64,000 bases of DNA. It comes from DAIOEK01 sp963828285. GTDB lineage: Bacteria > Chloroflexota > Anaerolineae > Anaerolineales > Anaerolineaceae. Both the position numbers and the translations under genes were made by a program. This document shows positions 61,588 to 64,000 of the stretch, one piece after another. Each line of letters opens with the position of its first letter. Position 1 is the stretch's first letter. The DNA lies in NCBI GenBank assembly GCA_963828285.1, contig CAWHEB010000002.1, forward strand, positions 806,001-870,000, read 5' to 3'. The notes under the pieces are model-generated. The model was not told where the DNA came from. It searched no databases and was given only the letters and a program-made list of their open reading frames with translations.

Positions 61588-62622
61588 ATGCCTGACCTTC
61601 GTGATCACGAATTAAATATCCATCCTAAATATCTGGTTGTTGGACCTCTGTTTCGAGAATTTGTTATTCTTTCAGATGGAAATCATAAACTGGATTTTGC
61701 TTCCGGACCGGCATTATTTGCCGCGTCCGGTCTTTCAATCTGGGATCATCCGGTAGGTATCCTCTCCAGGATAGGTGAGGAGTTTCCGTTGGAATGGCTC
61801 CGTGAGATGGAACAATGTGGATTTGATACCAGGGGAATCCGCAAGATTAAAGAAACCTTCGACCATCGAATTTTCTACGGATACACCAACCCGGGAAACT
61901 ATGTAACAAACGGACCTGTTGGATTTTTTGCCAAAAACAATATGCCTTTTGAACCAGGTTTATTGAATTACAGACCTCCTGAAAGACAACTTGATCCGTT
62001 AAACACTCTTTTGTTTACTTCAAGTCGATCAAACGACATTCCAGCAGAATACCTGGATGCAAGTGCAGCCCATATATGTCCAATGGATTTTAAGACTCAC
62101 AGCTTACTACAGAGTGTTTTAAGACGAGGTGATATCCACAATATTTCGATCGAAGCGAATCCAGCGTATTTGGTACCAGAATACTTTAATCAACTACCCA
62201 ATGTTGTATCAGGATTAACAGCTTTTATTGTCCAGGAGAAAGATATTCGCCTATCATTCAGGAATCGATCAACTGATCTTTATGAAATTGCAGAAGCGTT
62301 AGCCAATTATGGTTGCGAGATGGTTGTCATCCTAGGAGATGATGGTAGCAAATACTTATTTGAAAACACGACCAGAAAAAAATGGCTTGTTCCTGAATAT
62401 CCATCAGACAAAGTCAATTTTCATAATTCAAATCATGCTTTTTGTGGCGGGTTACTAGCAGGATATCAAATAAGCTATCAACCAGTTGAGGCTGTACTCT
62501 ATGGGACGATATCCGAGAGCATCGCCAACCAGGGATTATCACCCTACTATTCACTTGATGCCATGTCAGGGTTTGCACAAGCGAGATTAAAACGATTACG
62601 GGAACATGTCCGGACGATCTAG
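61588..62622 (+). CDS. PfkB-family carbohydrate-kinase-like protein lacking the GAGD motif
   Basis: 344 residues. The overall PfkB fold is visible: 'DFASGPALFAASGLSIWDHP', 'VGILSRIGEEFPLEWLREME', 'MVVILGDDGSKYLFE' and a C-terminal 'HAFCGGLLAGYQIS'. In active kinases the last segment reads GAGDxFxGG, supplying the anion hole and the catalytic Asp. Here it is Asn-Ser-Asn-His before 'AFCGG', so the catalytic base is missing. It is probably a non-catalytic or repurposed relative. It appears monocistronic. Confidence 0.75.
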   Translation: MPDLRDHELNIHPKYLVVGPLFREFVILSDGNHKLDFASGPALFAASGLSIWDHPVGILSRIGEEFPLEWLREMEQCGFDTRGIRKIKETFDHRIFYGYTNPGNYVTNGPVGFFAKNNMPFEPGLLNYRPPERQLDPLNTLLFTSSRSNDIPAEYLDASAAHICPMDFKTHSLLQSVLRRGDIHNISIEANPAYLVPEYFNQLPNVVSGLTAFIVQEKDIRLSFRNRSTDLYEIAEALANYGCEMVVILGDDGSKYLFENTTRKKWLVPEYPSDKVNFHNSNHAFCGGLLAGYQISYQPVEAVLYGTISESIANQGLSPYYSLDAMSGFAQARLKRLREHVRTI

Positions 62623-62633
62623 GATTATTCTTA

Positions 62634-64000
62634 TTACCTAACTCCCAGTAACTCGTAAATCTCCAATGTGCTGCTTCTCCCCCGTAAAAGAAGCGGATCC
62701 AACCTTTTGACAATCACCTGCGTATCAATTTCCTTGTAAGTATCTCCGGAAAGTAGAATTTGACCGGAAACAGCCGCTTCCTGCAAACGTTTTGCCACAT
62801 TTACGCTGTCTCCAACCGCTGTATATTCCATTCGCTTCTCTGAGCCGATCATACCCAGAATTGCATCTCCAGTGTGAATGCCCATGGAGAATTGCAGTTG
62901 GAAAGGCTCGGGAAGTTTGCAATGGACGAGTGGAATAGCTTCTTTAATCCGCCAGGCTGCACGGACTACCCGAAGTGCATGATCAGGTTGCGGAATTGGC
63001 GCATTGAACCAAGCCATCACCGAATCACCCAGGAATTTGTCGATAGTTCCTTCCATGCTTAATACTGCCTCGGCAGCAGCAGTCAAATAACAATTCACCA
63101 CAGAAACCAAAGTCTCAGGTGAAACAGATTGACTAAGACGGGTGTATCCACTGATATCTGCAAAAAGGATGGATAAAAGTGTTCGACTGCCGCCTAATTG
63201 GATCGTATCGGGGTTCAATTGTTTAATTACCACCGGGCTGACCATTTTTTCAAAAAGACGGTGCTGTGCCTGCAAATGCTTCTTTTCAGTCTGGTCTTCC
63301 ATGACAATGGTCAGGCCGCGTACTTTATTGTGGTGTAAATCCCTTAATGGAGAAATGGCGAATCGCAGATCCAACTCGGTCTGGTTCTTCCCGTGCGGAG
63401 TTAATTCAATACCGGAAATTGGCTCCTGATGGTCTTGAACGAGATCGATATACGGTGACAATCGCGCGGAAAGTTCCGGGTGTTTTGCATCCAGATGAGC
63501 TTTTAGGTGCAAGCCAGGCTGAACATTGAGCATTTTGCGTGCGGAAGGATTACAAAAGATTACTTTTCTGTTTTCGTCAGTAGTGATCACACCACTGGTG
63601 ATGGAGGTAAAAACGCTTTCCATCAGGTTCTTGAGCGCATTTGCATCAGCCAGGCTGGCTTGAACTGATTCATATAAACGCGCATTTTCAAGAGCAATTG
63701 CTGCTTGATCGGCGAAGGTCATTACGGTTTCACGATCCGCTTCAGTAAAGATTCCGCTTTGTATCCTGTGATCTGTGTAAATTACACCTACCGTCTCATC
63801 AATCACTTTCAGTGGAACGCAGAGAATCGAGCGGAGGTTGTAAGCAATGATGCTTTCCTGCCCGGTGAACCTCGGGTCTTCCTGAGCGTTGGTGGTCATT
63901 ACCGGCTTGCCATCATCCAGTACCCTGCGGATAATGGATCGGCTGACTTGTTCTTCTTTTTCGTTTACTGTATCTTTTTCCCAATTCCTACCAATTCGGG
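62634..64000 (-). CDS. GAF-PAS-class III adenylate/guanylate cyclase (continues past the right edge)
   Basis: The frame is open from stop 62634 to the window end, so the N terminus is missing (an FHA or further sensor domain is possible). Visible: a GAF domain ('YNLRSILCVPLKVIDETVGV', 'IYTDHRIQSGIFTEADRETV'), a coiled linker, a PAS domain ('SITSGVITTDENRKVIFCNP') and the catalytic domain. In the cyclase part, metal Asp residues are in 'FADISGYTRL' and 'KFLGDSVMAWF', a substrate-binding Lys precedes 'FLGD', and 'YTAVGDSVNVAKRL' carries Thr, Asn and Arg. All key residues are present, so it should be active. Confidence 0.88.
   Translation of the reverse strand, partial: RIGRNWEKDTVNEKEEQVSRSIIRRVLDDGKPVMTTNAQEDPRFTGQESIIAYNLRSILCVPLKVIDETVGVIYTDHRIQSGIFTEADRETVMTFADQAAIALENARLYESVQASLADANALKNLMESVFTSITSGVITTDENRKVIFCNPSARKMLNVQPGLHLKAHLDAKHPELSARLSPYIDLVQDHQEPISGIELTPHGKNQTELDLRFAISPLRDLHHNKVRGLTIVMEDQTEKKHLQAQHRLFEKMVSPVVIKQLNPDTIQLGGSRTLLSILFADISGYTRLSQSVSPETLVSVVNCYLTAAAEAVLSMEGTIDKFLGDSVMAWFNAPIPQPDHALRVVRAAWRIKEAIPLVHCKLPEPFQLQFSMGIHTGDAILGMIGSEKRMEYTAVGDSVNVAKRLQEAAVSGQILLSGDTYKEIDTQVIVKRLDPLLLRGRSSTLEIYELLGVR

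Noticed and set aside
1..64000. tRNA, rRNA, CRISPR arrays, insertion sequences or prophage
   Set aside because: I looked for tRNA T-loop patterns, evenly spaced direct repeats, transposase motifs and phage structural genes and saw none.

Overview
The window looks like a chromosomal segment of a Chloroflexota bacterium, most likely class Anaerolineae. This is inferred from gene content: a DnaB-DnaD-DnaC-like replication operon, paired SPFH and NfeD genes, short alpha-glucan phosphorylase, many lipoproteins with Thr/Pro-rich linkers, and secreted proteins ending in a Tyr-x-Pro hydrophobic motif. It also rests on moderate base composition and the absence of any outer-membrane machinery. No rRNA, tRNA, CRISPR array, insertion sequence or prophage was recognised. 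Both edges cut genes: a YgjP-like metallopeptidase on the left and a GAF/PAS adenylate cyclase on the right.

Layout. 0-7 kb: YgjP/YwaF pair, ChbG-type deacetylase, malic enzyme, GNAT protein, and a PP2C-like/beta-propeller membrane protein. 7-11.2 kb: replication operon (bifunctional nuclease further upstream, then DnaB, DnaD-like and a tandem-duplicated DnaC-like loader). 11.3-14.9 kb: a structured RNA or leader, a degenerate OmpR-type regulator, a diguanylate cyclase, a small PAS protein and an EamA transporter. 15-19.7 kb: a giant surface M23-type protein, a second terminator-ended leader and an RNase H-like protein. 19.7-28.5 kb: glucan phosphorylase, an NAD-salvage pair (nicotinate phosphoribosyltransferase and a nicotinamidase-like hydrolase), nuclease and lipoproteins, and a 419-bp gap with nested inverted repeats. 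28.2-36.2 kb: housekeeping and small proteins (LiaF-like, YugP protease, FluC, YjbQ, LysM/M23 lipoprotein, cupin, DUF4332, HD hydrolase, class V aminotransferase). 36.4-46.9 kb: a PhoR/PhoB two-component system placed head-to-tail behind polysaccharide genes (GT4, heparinase II/III, bi-domain oxidoreductase), with divergent membrane glycosyltransferase and flippase genes. 47-53 kb: secreted lipoprotein, M6-like peptidase, amidohydrolase, small membrane proteins. 53-64 kb: SPFH/NfeD, a predicted selenoprotein coupled to trpS and dtd, cysS, a GT39-like membrane protein, a PfkB-family protein that has lost its GAGD motif, and the cyclase.

Most notable. (1) A SelW/Rdx-family gene at 55088-55333 carries an in-frame TGA exactly at the second position of the CxxC redox motif (Cys-Met-Val-Sec), followed by a SECIS-like hairpin; it overlaps trpS. 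(2) Four genes (malic enzyme, PP2C-like protein, dnaB, fluC) are each broken by one apparent extra base, all of the same sign. This is best explained by sequence error, but it deserves checking. (3) Two or three intergenic regions look like structured RNAs. (4) Two unrelated exported proteins share a C-terminal Tyr-[IV]-Pro-[LM]-[IV] ending.
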